A stretch of DNA of 64,000 bases, from the NCBI RefSeq assembly GCF_020510425.1, contig NZ_JAHBAH010000001.1, positions 248,001 to 312,000 on the forward strand, written 5' to 3'. The notes beneath the pieces are model-generated. The model was not told where the DNA came from, did not search any database, and saw nothing but the letters and a program-made list of their open reading frames with translations. The position numbers and the translations under genes were made by a program. Origin of the DNA: Quatrionicoccus australiensis (GTDB lineage Bacteria > Pseudomonadota > Gammaproteobacteria > Burkholderiales > Rhodocyclaceae). Below are positions 35,348 to 44,916 of this stretch, piece by piece. The first letter of the stretch is position 1. The number at the start of each line of letters is the position of its first letter.

Positions 35348-36523
35348 TCAGGCCGTAAACACCGGGGCGAAACCGCCGCCCGGCGTCCGGAAATTGGTCG
35401 TTTGCCCTTGATAAAGGCGGGCCGCGACGAGCTGGATGCGGGCCGCGTAGGTGTAGCAGCGCACATCGAGTTTCATGTCCTGCGCGACAGCGTCAACGAG
35501 CAGCGTCTGCGTCGAAGGCGGCACGATTTCCTGGGCGATGTAGCCGCCCTGCAGGATTTCCTCGAACACGCGCTTGGTCAGCTTGTCGCCGCGATAAGTG
35601 GCGCGGCTGCCGAAACCGGCGGCCGGCTTGAAGAACCAGTTTTTGCGCGTGCTCCAGAACTGTTCGCCCTGCACCGCCGTGACCGCGACCGTGCGCGGGA
35701 TGCCGGCCAGCAGGATTTCCTGCGTTGCGGCCGACACGCCGAGTTCGCTCAGCGCAACCGGATCGGAGAGCAGCATCAGGTTGCGCTTGTCGGCATACAG
35801 CGCATGCGCCCGCGGATGCGGCGTGACGACCACGCCGCCGGCCGCGAAAACGGCCTGCAGATCGGCGTTGACCGCCGCCTCGAGGGAAAAGTCGGTGAGC
35901 CGGTTATAGACCAGGTCGACGACCTCGCCACGATACAGCAGGCGCTCGCCGCGGCGCGACAACTCGGCCGGATCGGCAATCACTGCGGCGATGCCGTGGC
36001 GCGCGAAAAGCCGCCGGAAGAGCTCGAACTCCGGCGCCAGGTATTGTGCGGCCGGGTTTTCATCGACGATGGCGATCCGCGTCAGCGGCGCCGCGCCGCG
36101 CTCCAGTTGCCATTCGGCGCGGAACATGGCGACGATTTCCTGCTCGATGCGTTCGGCCGCGGCGGTTTCGCCGTGCGCCCGGAGCAGGCAGGTGTTGAGC
36201 AGCGCGCCGCCGGCATTGGTATTGATTTCGATCAGTTTCGGACCGTCGACCGCCAGGTGGAAGTCGTAACCGAAAAACACGCTGCGCGCCGCCGTCGACC
36301 GCTGCGCCAGGGCCGGCGCGCCGGCCAGCACGCGCTCCTGCCAGGCGGGCAAGGCAACAACCGACTCGATGGCGGCGATGAGGTCGGCCATTGCCTGCCG
36401 GGTGGCCGGCGCAATCGCAACGGCCGCCTGCGAGAACAAGGACGGGTGCGACTCGGCGAGCGCCGCCAGGTCGAGACCGGCGCCGGCGACCAGCGCGGCG
36501 TTCAGGGCGGCGCGATCAAACAT
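35348..36523 (-). CDS. ATP-grasp-like protein of unknown function
   Basis: From ATG 36523, 391 residues. An N-terminal region with VFFGYDFHLAVDGPKLIEINTNAGG and a C-terminal KNWFFKPAAGFGSRATYRGDKLT resemble ATP-grasp nucleotide-binding and glutathione-synthase-like blocks. The substrate is unknown. It overlaps the dinG-type gene by 8 bases and precedes mobB by 17, so it may sit in one transcript with the molybdenum cofactor genes. That link is context only. Confidence 0.65.
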   Translation of the reverse strand: MFDRAALNAALVAGAGLDLAALAESHPSLFSQAAVAIAPATRQAMADLIAAIESVVALPAWQERVLAGAPALAQRSTAARSVFFGYDFHLAVDGPKLIEINTNAGGALLNTCLLRAHGETAAAERIEQEIVAMFRAEWQLERGAAPLTRIAIVDENPAAQYLAPEFELFRRLFARHGIAAVIADPAELSRRGERLLYRGEVVDLVYNRLTDFSLEAAVNADLQAVFAAGGVVVTPHPRAHALYADKRNLMLLSDPVALSELGVSAATQEILLAGIPRTVAVTAVQGEQFWSTRKNWFFKPAAGFGSRATYRGDKLTKRVFEEILQGGYIAQEIVPPSTQTLLVDAVAQDMKLDVRCYTYAARIQLVAARLYQGQTTNFRTPGGGFAPVFTA

Positions 36524-38456
36524 GGTCGCCGTTGCGGCGGGCGAAAAAGTTGAGCACATCGTTCAACTCCTTGGTGCGTTTCATGGGCGGCAGACTTTGC
36601 CACACCTGCCGGCCGTACGGCTTTGATATAAGTCGTGGATCGCAGATCATCAGCACGCCGGTATCGTCCTCGTCGCGGATCAGCCGGCCGGCGCCCTGCT
36701 TGACGTTGATCACGGCGCGCGGCAGCTGGTATTCGATGAAGGCGTTGCGGCCCTGCTGCTTCATCTGCTCGATGCGCGCCGAGAGCACCGGATCGTCGGG
36801 CGGCGCGAAGGGAATCTTGTCGATGACGACGAGCGAGAGCGCCTCGCCGCGCACATCGACGCCTTCCCAGAAACTCTGGCTACCGACCAGGATGGCGTTG
36901 CCGAGATGGCGGAAGCGCTGCAGCAGGTCGTTCTTGCTGCCCTCGCCCTGGATCAGCAGCGGCATGTCGAGACCTTCGTCCTCGAGACGCGCCTTGAGCA
37001 ACTCATGCGTGCGGCGCATGGCGCGCAGGCTGGTGCACAGGAAGAAGGCACCGCCGCCCGCCGCCTTGACCGCAGGGAAGGCGGCGTCGACGACGGCATC
37101 GGTATAGCCCATCGAGTTCGGTTCCGGCATGCCGAGCGGCGCGTAGAGCAAGGCCTGCTTGCCGTAGTCGAAGGGACTTTGCCAGCACGCCGACTCCGGC
37201 TCGCCAAGGCCGAGTTCGGCGCAGTAATGATGAAACTGGCCGCGCACGGCAAGCGTCGCCGAGGTGAAGATCCAGGCGCGCGGATGGCCGCCCATCTGTT
37301 TGCGGAAGATGTTGGCGACGTCGAGCGGCGTCGTGTTGAGCTGCAGCGAATGCGTGTAGGCCTCGCCCCAGCGCACGTAGCCGTCGTCGGCATTGCTTTG
37401 CCAGTGACCGATCTGGCGCAGCAGCTCGGTGGCGCGCTGCCAGCATTTTTCCAGGCCTTCGGAACGCTCGGCCTGGGTTTCGAGAATCGCCGCAAAGCCG
37501 CTGACCTCGTCTTCGAGCAGTTTCAGGGCCGGCGCAAATTCGGGCTTTTCGAGCAGTTGACCGTAAGCGAAGCGACCGCTGTCGAGGCCGACCGCCAGGC
37601 GCAGATCCTTGGCGACCTTTTCCAGCTCGCGCGTCGCGCTTTGCAGGTCGAGGCAATCGCGCGCGCTGGTCAGGCCTTCGGCGCGGCTGTCGCGAGCAAG
37701 GTCGAGCACCTGCGCGGTCGAGACGGTTTCGCCGAAGAACAGCGTCGCTACTTCCGGCAACTGGTGCGCTTCGTCGAAGATCACCGTGTTGCAGGCGGGG
37801 AGCAGTTCGGCCATGCCTTCGTCGCGCAGCATGACGTCGGCGAAGAAGAGATGGTGATTGACCACCACCAGGTCGGCCGCCATCGCCTCGCGCCGGGCGA
37901 GCATGACGAAGCAGTCCTTGTAATCCGGGCAGTCCTGGCCCAGGCAGTTCTCGCGCGTCGAGGTGGCGTGCCCCCAGACCGGCGAGTTTTCCGAGACTTC
38001 CAGGCATTCGGCCTTGTCACCGGTATGCGTGACCTTGGCGAAAACCGAGATGCGGCGCGCGTCGGCGGCATCCTCGCGGGTCAGGAAGCGACCATCGGCG
38101 AGCGCCCGTTCGAGGTGGTAGGGGCAAACGTAATTGGCGCGCCCTTTCAACAGGGCGATCTTGACCGGCGCCTTCAAGGCGTCGCGCACCATCGGCAGGT
38201 CCTTGTTGAACAACTGGTCCTGCAGGGTCTTGGTGCCGGTGGAAACAATCACCTTGCCGCCCGATTTCAGGGCCGGGACGAGGTACGCGAAAGTCTTGCC
38301 CGTGCCGGTGCCGGCCTCGGCGATGAAGACCGAACAGCTCTTGATGGCGGCAGCAATGCGCTCGGCCATTTCAACCTGCTGATCGCGCACGCGATAGCCG
38401 CCAATGGCCCGGGCCAGCGGCCCGTCGGGGGAAAAGATTTCGGGAAGGGAAGACAA
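36516..38456 (-). CDS. DinG/YoaA-type ATP-dependent DNA helicase
   Basis: 646 residues of the XPD-like superfamily 2: Q-motif region YRVRDQQVEMAE, Walker A AEAGTGTGKT, an Fe-S domain with spaced cysteines (VCPYHLERAL, AECLEVS, NCLGQDCPDYKDC), DEAH box (VIFDEAHQLPEV), and motif VI QGAGRLIRDEDDTG. The length is closer to E. coli YoaA (about 636) than DinG (about 716). These 5'-3' helicases resolve R-loops and damaged forks. Confidence 0.9.
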   Translation of the reverse strand: MSSLPEIFSPDGPLARAIGGYRVRDQQVEMAERIAAAIKSCSVFIAEAGTGTGKTFAYLVPALKSGGKVIVSTGTKTLQDQLFNKDLPMVRDALKAPVKIALLKGRANYVCPYHLERALADGRFLTREDAADARRISVFAKVTHTGDKAECLEVSENSPVWGHATSTRENCLGQDCPDYKDCFVMLARREAMAADLVVVNHHLFFADVMLRDEGMAELLPACNTVIFDEAHQLPEVATLFFGETVSTAQVLDLARDSRAEGLTSARDCLDLQSATRELEKVAKDLRLAVGLDSGRFAYGQLLEKPEFAPALKLLEDEVSGFAAILETQAERSEGLEKCWQRATELLRQIGHWQSNADDGYVRWGEAYTHSLQLNTTPLDVANIFRKQMGGHPRAWIFTSATLAVRGQFHHYCAELGLGEPESACWQSPFDYGKQALLYAPLGMPEPNSMGYTDAVVDAAFPAVKAAGGGAFFLCTSLRAMRRTHELLKARLEDEGLDMPLLIQGEGSKNDLLQRFRHLGNAILVGSQSFWEGVDVRGEALSLVVIDKIPFAPPDDPVLSARIEQMKQQGRNAFIEYQLPRAVINVKQGAGRLIRDEDDTGVLMICDPRLISKPYGRQVWQSLPPMKRTKELNDVLNFFARRNGDHV

Positions 38457-38525
38457 GGAAAAAGGCCTGATGAATGCGGGCCGAATCTTAACAGATGCCG
38501 GCCCCCTTGCCCCGCCCGCTCCGCC

Positions 38526-39302
38526 TCAGAAGCTCTCCGACCAGACCGCCTTGATGACGTATTTCTCCGGCGTTTCCTTGAAACCCTGGCCGATCCCGAC
38601 ATGAAACGAACCGCCCGCCGTCTGCATCTCGCCGACCAAGTAGAGCGTGCGGTCGCCCGCGCCCGGATTCAGATCGCTCAACTTACCCCAGTCGAGATAG
38701 GCTTCCAGGCCCCAGGCAAAATCGCCGGACAGCTTGTGCATGGCCTTGAAATCGACATTGAAGTCGGGCCGCCGATCCGCGCCGGCCTGACCGTAGCCCC
38801 ACATCAGGTGCGGATTGGCGACCAGCCGGAAATGCTCGCCGTCGTAACCGGCGATGCCGCGGAATTCGATGCTCGTCTTGTCGGCGACGAAGCGCGGCGA
38901 ATTGATGTCGTATTCGGCATTGAAACCGTAATACCAGCCGCCGCCCAGCGGCCGGATGTGCTTGAGGCGGAACATGATCGCCGACTCGCCCCAGTCGCCG
39001 CGCCGCGAACTCGGGCTGTCGATGCCGGCGCGCATCACCGGCAGGTGGATACCGGCCTCCCAGCCTGGCGCCAGGCCGGTCGCGAACTCGGCCATGACAT
39101 AGCTCATCTTGTCCACCGGCCAGGTACCGTCGCGCGTCGTCTTGTCGCCCTGCAGCGTGTGATTGGCATGCAGGGTCGCGACCAGTTCGCCGCGCGCGGC
39201 GAGGTCGCCCTCATGCACCATGATTTCCGGATCGGCCGCCGCCCCGCCGGCGCACGCCAACCAGGCCAGCGCGGCCGTTAGTTTTTTCCCTGAACAGATC
39301 AT
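38526..39302 (-). CDS. Outer-membrane beta-barrel-like protein
   Basis: 258 residues. An N-terminal signal peptide (KKLTAALAWLACAGGAAA) is followed by alternating strands rich in aromatic and glycine (YVMAEFATGLAPGWEAGIHLP, GGGWYYGFNAEYDINSP, GDFAWGLEAYLDWGKLSD) and ends with IKAVWSESF, a terminal aromatic typical of outer-membrane barrels. No specific family is recognised. It is divergent from the YbjQ operon. Confidence 0.7.
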   Translation of the reverse strand: MICSGKKLTAALAWLACAGGAAADPEIMVHEGDLAARGELVATLHANHTLQGDKTTRDGTWPVDKMSYVMAEFATGLAPGWEAGIHLPVMRAGIDSPSSRRGDWGESAIMFRLKHIRPLGGGWYYGFNAEYDINSPRFVADKTSIEFRGIAGYDGEHFRLVANPHLMWGYGQAGADRRPDFNVDFKAMHKLSGDFAWGLEAYLDWGKLSDLNPGAGDRTLYLVGEMQTAGGSFHVGIGQGFKETPEKYVIKAVWSESF

Positions 39303-39459
39303 TTTTTATGTTTTTTTGGCAACAGGCGGAGATTTGCATACCGCTGCGCTTCCGGCAAGCGACAAGCAACAAATCACCCACTTGGAATATACTGCCGCGG
39401 CACCGGGATGGCCCGGCGGCGAACTTATCAACCCAGGCAGTTCTCGCGAGGAAATACGC

Positions 39460-39774
39460 ATGATCGTCACCAATATCGAAACCGTTCCCGGCAAGACCAT
39501 CGTCAAGCATCTCGGCCTGGTCAATGGCAACACCGTGCGCTCCAAGCACGCCGGCCGCGACCTGATGGCCGGGCTAAAGAACATCTTCGGCGGCGAATTG
39601 AAGGGCTACACCGAACTGCTTACCGAGTCGCGCGAGGAAGCCGTACAGCGCATGCTTGCCCAGGCCGAAGCGATCGGCGCCAACGCCGTGGTCAATGTCC
39701 GTTTCTCGACCTCCTCGGTCGCCGCCGGCGCTGCCGAACTGTTCGCCTACGGCACGGCCGTCGTGGTGGAATAA
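39460..39774 (+). CDS. YbjQ family (DUF74) protein
   Basis: From ATG 39460, 104 residues: IVTNIETVPGKTIVKHLGLV, AGLKNIFGGELKGYTELL, EAIGANAVVNVRFSTSS and YGTAVVVE match the YbjQ heavy-metal-binding-like family, which forms pentamers. The specific role is unknown. The second YbjQ paralogue starts 3 bases downstream. Confidence 0.92.
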   Translation: MIVTNIETVPGKTIVKHLGLVNGNTVRSKHAGRDLMAGLKNIFGGELKGYTELLTESREEAVQRMLAQAEAIGANAVVNVRFSTSSVAAGAAELFAYGTAVVVE

Positions 39775-39777
39775 GCC

Positions 39778-40221
39778 ATGTACGACCTGATATTTTTCCT
39801 GATCCTGCTCGGCTGCGGCTACGTCTTCGGTCAACTAGCCGAAAAGCGGCACTTCCGCTCGATCATCGCGCGCGAAGCCGAGTTGCAGGATCTGCTCTGC
39901 TTTTCGGAACGCAACATCCCCGCGGCCCATACCGGCGACGCCGCGCTGGTCTGCGGCAGCGTCGTCATCTCGATCGACTATTTCAAGCGCTTCGTCGCCG
40001 GCCTGCGCAACTTCATCGGCGGCCGCGTCAGTTCCTACGAGTCGCTGCTCGAACGCGCCCGCCGCGAAGCCATGCTGCGCATGAAGGAAGAAGCCCGCGC
40101 CCGCGGCGCCAGCAGCGTCTGGAACGTGCGCCTGGAAACCGCCTCGATCTCCAAGGACAACGACCAGACGATCGGTGCCGTCGAGGTCGTCGCCTACGGC
40201 ACTGCCGTAACGCCGCGCTAG
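39778..40221 (+). CDS. Membrane-anchored YbjQ family protein
   Basis: 147 residues. An N-terminal helix (YDLIFFLILLGCGYVFGQLA) precedes a YbjQ domain (FVAGLRNFIGGRVSSYESLL, EEARARGASSVWNVRLET, VEVVAYGTAV). It resembles the previous gene but with a membrane anchor, so the pair may form a mixed assembly. The M48 gene follows after 3 bases. Confidence 0.87.
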   Translation: MYDLIFFLILLGCGYVFGQLAEKRHFRSIIAREAELQDLLCFSERNIPAAHTGDAALVCGSVVISIDYFKRFVAGLRNFIGGRVSSYESLLERARREAMLRMKEEARARGASSVWNVRLETASISKDNDQTIGAVEVVAYGTAVTPR

Positions 40222-40224
40222 ACG

Positions 40225-41067
40225 ATGAGCGACTACGAGAACCGGCCGGTCCCGGAAGGGATCAACATCAGCCCGTCGCATCCGCTCAAGGAGTTCGGCC
40301 TGCTGCTCGGCGGCATCAGCGCCGTGCTGCTGACCGGGGTGCTGCTGCTATCGCTCCTCGCCGGCCATCTCGTACGTTACGTGCCCTTCGCACAGGAAAA
40401 GGCCTTGCTCTCCGGCGTCGACATCGGCTGGCTCAAGGATGACCAGAACACGGCCAGCCAGCAGAAACAGCGTTACCTGCAGGCGCTGGCCGAGCGCCTG
40501 GCGACGAACATGCAGCTGCCGCCCGGCATGAGTTTCAGCCTGCACTACTCACCGGATACGACGGTCAATGCGATGGCCACCCTGGGTGGCCATATCGTCG
40601 TCTACCAGGGCCTGCTCGCCACCCTGCCCAGCGAAAACGCGCTGTCCATGGTGCTGGCGCACGAAATGGCCCATGTCCGGCAGCGCCACCCGATCGTCGC
40701 CGTCGGCCGCGGCTTTGCCGTCATGCTGGCGCTGAGCAGCCTGGCCGGGGTCGGCGACGGCGCCATGCAGCAATGGGTCGGCAACATGGGCATGCTGTCG
40801 ATGCTCTCCTTCAGCCGCGCCCAGGAAGAAGAAGCTGACGCCGAGGCGCTGCAGACCGTGCTGCGCACCTACGGCCATGTCGGCGATGCGGCGGCATTTT
40901 TCGAATATATCGCCGGTCGACCGCAAAGCCTCGAAGCCCCGGCCATTTTCAACACTCATCCCGACCACGCGGCGCGCATCGCCCGCATCCAGCAATTCGC
41001 GCAAGCTCATCCGGGCGCAGCCGGACAGGTCCTCACCCCACTGCCGGCATTCCTGAAAAAACCCTAG
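40225..41067 (+). CDS. M48 family metallopeptidase, membrane anchored
   Basis: 280 residues. One TM segment (LLLGGISAVLLTGVLLLSLLAG) is followed by a catalytic domain with zinc motif HEMAH (146-150) and third ligand in EEEAD (201-205), as in BepA/LoiP and Oma1-type peptidases. The C-terminal FNTHPDHAARIARI is the family end. It probably degrades or refolds envelope proteins. It lies in one operon with two YbjQ proteins, which may be partners. Confidence 0.92.
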   Translation: MSDYENRPVPEGINISPSHPLKEFGLLLGGISAVLLTGVLLLSLLAGHLVRYVPFAQEKALLSGVDIGWLKDDQNTASQQKQRYLQALAERLATNMQLPPGMSFSLHYSPDTTVNAMATLGGHIVVYQGLLATLPSENALSMVLAHEMAHVRQRHPIVAVGRGFAVMLALSSLAGVGDGAMQQWVGNMGMLSMLSFSRAQEEEADAEALQTVLRTYGHVGDAAAFFEYIAGRPQSLEAPAIFNTHPDHAARIARIQQFAQAHPGAAGQVLTPLPAFLKKP

Positions 41068-41129
41068 CCGGCAATCGGTTTTGCGGCAGCGCAAAATCAC
41101 CTAAAAAAACCCGTCAACCGATCTGGTAC

Positions 41130-41147
41130 AAGGCTTATACAAGCCTT
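41130..41147. repeat. Perfect inverted repeat AAGGCTT-N4-AAGCCTT
   Basis: The repeat is in the frd upstream region with no T-run, so a regulator site is more likely than a terminator. The factor is unknown. Confidence 0.4.
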
Positions 41148-41171
41148 ACAAAACACGGCATAACAAATAAT

Positions 41172-41186
41172 TGCTGCAATGCAGCA
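41172..41186. promoter_or_regulatory. TGC-N3-GCA inverted repeat upstream of frd
   Basis: TGCTGCAATGCAGCA is a 7-1-7 palindrome about 140 bases before frdC and includes CTGC-N3-GCAG. The same core occurs upstream of the phasin gene and the candidate small RNA. Confidence 0.45.
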
Positions 41187-41325
41187 TAACCCCGACTCCC
41201 TGTGCTAAAGTCGGAATCGATAGTCAAAAAACACGAATGTCGAAAGCAGCGCCGGCAAAACCTGCCCGCCGCCGCATTTCGACCTCGACCTTCAACGGGG
41301 AAGGCCTCGCAACAGGAAGCGCATC

Positions 41326-42162
41326 ATGGCAAGCCAGATAGAGCACAGTAAAGCCAGCCACGAACAGATCAACCTGGACGCCAGCGGACAGTTAAGCCTC
41401 GATGTTCCGCAACGGAGCTGGGCGGTCGACGTCCCGCCCCTGCGCAAAAGCCGCTGGCCGGCCCGTCTCGATCTGCTGCAAAGCGCCTCCGGGCTGTTTC
41501 TCGGGCTGTTCCTGATGGCACACATGTTCTTCGTGTCGAGCATCCTGATCAGCCACGACGCCTTCTATACGATCGCCCGCTTCTTCGAGGGCGTCTATTT
41601 TCTCGGCAAGCCTTATCCGATCATGGTTTCGGCCGTGGTCTGCGTGATCACCACCATCTTCATCCTGCATGCCTGGCTGGCGATGCGCAAATTCCCGGCC
41701 GGTTATCGCCAGTACCGCAGCTTTGTCGCGCACAAGAACAGCCTGCAGCACGCCGACACCTCGCTGTGGTGGCTGCAGATCTGGACCGGCTTCGCACTGT
41801 TCTTCATGGCCACCATCCATCTCTACGGCATGCTGACCCAGCCGGCGCTGATCGGCCCCTATGAATCGGCCGACCGCGTCTGGACCGGCGGCATGTGGCC
41901 GCTCTACCTGATGCTGCTGTTCGCCGCCGAACTGCATGGAAGCATCGGCCTTTACCGGCTGGCCATCAAATGGGGCTGGTTCGCCGCCGCTTCGGCCAAC
42001 ATCAGCCGTCGTCGCCTGCAGATGGCGCGGCATGCGCTGAGCGCCTTCTTCATCACGCTCGGCTTGGTCACCCTGCTCGCCTACGTCGAGCTTGGCCGCG
42101 CCCACGCCGAAAAGGCCGGCGAACGCTACGTCCCCGGCCAGCAAGCCAGCGGCAGACACTGA
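41326..42162 (+). CDS. frdC: Fumarate reductase diheme cytochrome b subunit
   Basis: 278 residues with five TM helices. The four histidines His66, His115, His165 and His204 have exactly the spacing (49, 50, 39) of the heme ligands 44, 93, 143 and 182 known for Wolinella succinogenes FrdC. Glu88 and Glu202 fall at positions equivalent to its Glu66 (menaquinol oxidation) and Glu180 (transmembrane proton pathway). It oxidises menaquinol and passes electrons via two hemes to FrdB. Gene order frdCAB is as in Wolinella. The N-terminal extension of about 22 residues is longer. Confidence 0.93.
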   Translation: MASQIEHSKASHEQINLDASGQLSLDVPQRSWAVDVPPLRKSRWPARLDLLQSASGLFLGLFLMAHMFFVSSILISHDAFYTIARFFEGVYFLGKPYPIMVSAVVCVITTIFILHAWLAMRKFPAGYRQYRSFVAHKNSLQHADTSLWWLQIWTGFALFFMATIHLYGMLTQPALIGPYESADRVWTGGMWPLYLMLLFAAELHGSIGLYRLAIKWGWFAAASANISRRRLQMARHALSAFFITLGLVTLLAYVELGRAHAEKAGERYVPGQQASGRH

Positions 42163-42163
42163 C

Positions 42164-44143
42164 ATGGATGTGATCCATACCGACGTCCTCGTCATCGGCG
42201 GCGGACTGGCCGGTCTGCGCGCCGCCCTCGCCGCGAAAAAGCGTGGCCAGAAGGTCATCATCCTCAGCCTGGTACCGCCCAAACGCTCGCACTCGGCCGC
42301 TGCCCAGGGCGGCATGCAAGCCAGCCTGGGCAACACCGCCAAGGGCGCCGGCGACAACGAAGACGTGCATTTCGGCGACACCGTACGCGGCAGCGACTGG
42401 GGCGCCGACCAGGAAGTCGCCCGCATGTTCGTGCATACCGCGCCCAAGGCCGTACGCGAGCTGGCCGCCTGGGGCGTGCCCTGGAACCGCGTCGAACGCG
42501 GCCCGCACGACGTCATCATCGACAGCCAGAAAGTCACGCTCAACGAGGCCGATGCGGCGCACGGCCTGATCACCGCGCGCGATTTCGGCGGCACCAAGAA
42601 ATGGCGTACCTGCTACGTCTCCGACGGCACCGGCCACGCCATGCTCTACGCCGTCAGCGACCAGACCATCGCCGCCGGCATTCCGGTGCATGAGCGCATG
42701 GAAGCGGTTTCGCTGATCCATGACGGCGCCCGCTGCTACGGCGCCATCGTGCGCAACCTGACCAACGGCAAGCTGTCGGCCTATGTCGCCCGCGCCACCT
42801 GCATCGCCACCGGCGGTTTCGGGCGCATCTACCAGGCGACGACCAATGCCGTGATCAACGAAGGCATAGGCGCCGCCATCGCACTGGAAACCGGCGTCGT
42901 GCCGCTCGCCAACATGGAAGCGGTGCAGTTCCATCCGACCGCGATCTTCCCGGCCGGCATCCTGGTCACCGAAGGCTGTCGCGGCGACGGCGGCCTGCTA
43001 CGCGACGTCGACGGTCACCGCTTCATGCCGGACTACGAGCCGGAGAAGAAGGAACTGGCCTCGCGCGACGTCGTCGCCCGCCGCATGGAAGCGCACATCC
43101 GCGCCGGCAAGGGCGCCCGCAACCGCTTCGGCGAGCATCTCTGGCTCGACATCACGCTGCTCGGCGAAGCGCACATCAACAGCAAGCTGCGCGAAGTGAA
43201 GGAAATCTGCCATCACTTCCTCGGCATCGACCCCGCCAAACAATGGATACCGGTGCGCCCGGCCCAGCATTACTCGATGGGCGGCATCCGCACCAATGCG
43301 CAGGGCGCCGCCTACGGCCTGAGCGGCCTCTTTGCCTGCGGCGAAGCGGCATGCTGGGACCTGCACGGCTTCAACCGCCTGGGCGGCAACTCGGTCGCCG
43401 AAACCGTCGTCGCCGGCATGATCGTCGGCGAAGCAATCGCCGATTTCTGTGCCTCGCCGGCCGGCGACATGCACGTTTCAACCGCGCTCGTGCGCGACTG
43501 CCTGGAAAAGGCCGAAGCCGAATTCACCGCGCTCAGCGACGGGCAAGGCACGGAAAAGGCCGGCCAACTGCTGCGCGAGATGCAGGCGATCATGACCGAA
43601 CAGGTCGGCATCGTGCGCCACGGCGAAACCCTGGGCGCAGCGGTCGACGCCCTGCAGAAGCTCGTTTTGCGCAGCCGGCGGATCGGCCTCGGCGGCCGGC
43701 GCCCGGGTGCCGATCCGGAACTGACCACCGCCTGGCGCCTGCAGAAAATGCTCAAGCTGGCGCTCTGCGTCGCGCGCGGCGCCGAGCAGCGCTGCGAAAG
43801 CCGCGGCGCGCATTTCCGCAGCGATTACCCGCAGCGCAACGACGCCGACTGGCTCAAGCGCAGCCTCGCTTATTGGCCGGACGCGGCGCAACCGCTGCCC
43901 AGCCTCGCCTACGAGGAACTCGCCATCGCCGGCATGGAACTGCCGCCCGGCTGGCGCGGCTACGGCACGCGCGATGCCATCGAGCATCCGGCCACCGCCA
44001 TCCGCCAGGCCGAGATCGACGCCATCCGCGCCCGCCTCGGCGAGGCCGACCGCCACGCCATCCAGGATGCCCTGATGCCCTTCCGCCACCTGTTGCCGGC
44101 GCATCTGCGCGGCAACAACGCCCGCCTCGACGAGTCCGCATGA
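42164..44143 (+). CDS. frdA: Fumarate reductase flavoprotein subunit
   Basis: From ATG 42164, one base after the frdC stop, 659 residues. Dinucleotide motif [15 protein letters not shown]; covalent FAD histidine His43 ([10 protein letters not shown]), the same position as in Wolinella FrdA; substrate loops ([17 protein letters not shown]) and the [14 protein letters not shown] active-site block; [14 protein letters not shown]. It reduces fumarate to succinate, or the reverse, in anaerobic respiration. It overlaps frdB by 4 bases. Confidence 0.96.
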   Translation: MDVIHTDVLVIGGGLAGLRAALAAKKRGQKVIILSLVPPKRSHSAAAQGGMQASLGNTAKGAGDNEDVHFGDTVRGSDWGADQEVARMFVHTAPKAVRELAAWGVPWNRVERGPHDVIIDSQKVTLNEADAAHGLITARDFGGTKKWRTCYVSDGTGHAMLYAVSDQTIAAGIPVHERMEAVSLIHDGARCYGAIVRNLTNGKLSAYVARATCIATGGFGRIYQATTNAVINEGIGAAIALETGVVPLANMEAVQFHPTAIFPAGILVTEGCRGDGGLLRDVDGHRFMPDYEPEKKELASRDVVARRMEAHIRAGKGARNRFGEHLWLDITLLGEAHINSKLREVKEICHHFLGIDPAKQWIPVRPAQHYSMGGIRTNAQGAAYGLSGLFACGEAACWDLHGFNRLGGNSVAETVVAGMIVGEAIADFCASPAGDMHVSTALVRDCLEKAEAEFTALSDGQGTEKAGQLLREMQAIMTEQVGIVRHGETLGAAVDALQKLVLRSRRIGLGGRRPGADPELTTAWRLQKMLKLALCVARGAEQRCESRGAHFRSDYPQRNDADWLKRSLAYWPDAAQPLPSLAYEELAIAGMELPPGWRGYGTRDAIEHPATAIRQAEIDAIRARLGEADRHAIQDALMPFRHLLPAHLRGNNARLDESA

Positions 44144-44898
44144 TCAAGCTCTTTCGCCGCCCACCGGCCAGCCAGGCACCGCGCCGCCTGACCTTCAGCA
44201 TCCTGCGCCACAACCCGGCCGATCCGGCCAGCCGGCCGCAGTTGCAGGACTTCGAAATTGAAGAAGCCGAAGGCATGACGCTGTTCATCGCCCTCAACGA
44301 AATCCGCGCCACGCAGGACGGCTCACTGCAGTTCGATTTCGTCTGCCGCGCCGGCATCTGCGGCAGTTGCGCCATGCTGGTCAATGGCCGGCCCAGCCTC
44401 GCCTGCCGCACGCTGACGCGCGACCTCGGCACGCAGATCACGCTGGCACCGCTGCCCTTCTTCGAGCTGATCGGTGATCTATCGGTCAATACCGGCAAAT
44501 GGATGCGCGGCACCAGCGAACGCCTGCGGACCTGGATCCACAACGCTGCACCGGTCCAGCTCGACGCGCTCGAAGAAAAAATGGCGCCGGAACTCGCCGA
44601 AGCCATCTACGAACTCGACCGCTGCATCGAATGCGGCTGCTGCATTGCCGGCTGCGGCACGGCGCAGATGCGGGAAAATTTTGTCGGCGCGGTCGGCATG
44701 AACAAGATCGCCCGCTTCCGCCTCGATCCGCGCGACACGCGCAGCGACGAGGATTTCTACGAGCTGATCGGCGACGACGACGGCGTCTTTGGCTGCATGT
44801 CGCTGCTCGGCTGCCACGACGTCTGCCCGAAACAGTTGCCGTTGCAGACGCAGATTGCCTACCTGCGGCGCAAGATGGCGATCGTCGGCCTCAGCTGA
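44140..44898 (+). CDS. frdB: Fumarate reductase iron-sulfur subunit
   Basis: 252 residues with three clusters: [2Fe-2S] in [21 protein letters not shown], and C-terminal ferredoxin cysteines [13 protein letters not shown] and [13 protein letters not shown] for [4Fe-4S] and [3Fe-4S]. It wires heme b to the flavin of FrdA. ATG 44140 overlaps the frdA TGA. The frame open from 43243 is a frdA shadow. Confidence 0.96.
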   Translation: MIKLFRRPPASQAPRRLTFSILRHNPADPASRPQLQDFEIEEAEGMTLFIALNEIRATQDGSLQFDFVCRAGICGSCAMLVNGRPSLACRTLTRDLGTQITLAPLPFFELIGDLSVNTGKWMRGTSERLRTWIHNAAPVQLDALEEKMAPELAEAIYELDRCIECGCCIAGCGTAQMRENFVGAVGMNKIARFRLDPRDTRSDEDFYELIGDDDGVFGCMSLLGCHDVCPKQLPLQTQIAYLRRKMAIVGLS

Positions 44899-44916
44899 GG
44901 CCAGGCGGTCGATGCC

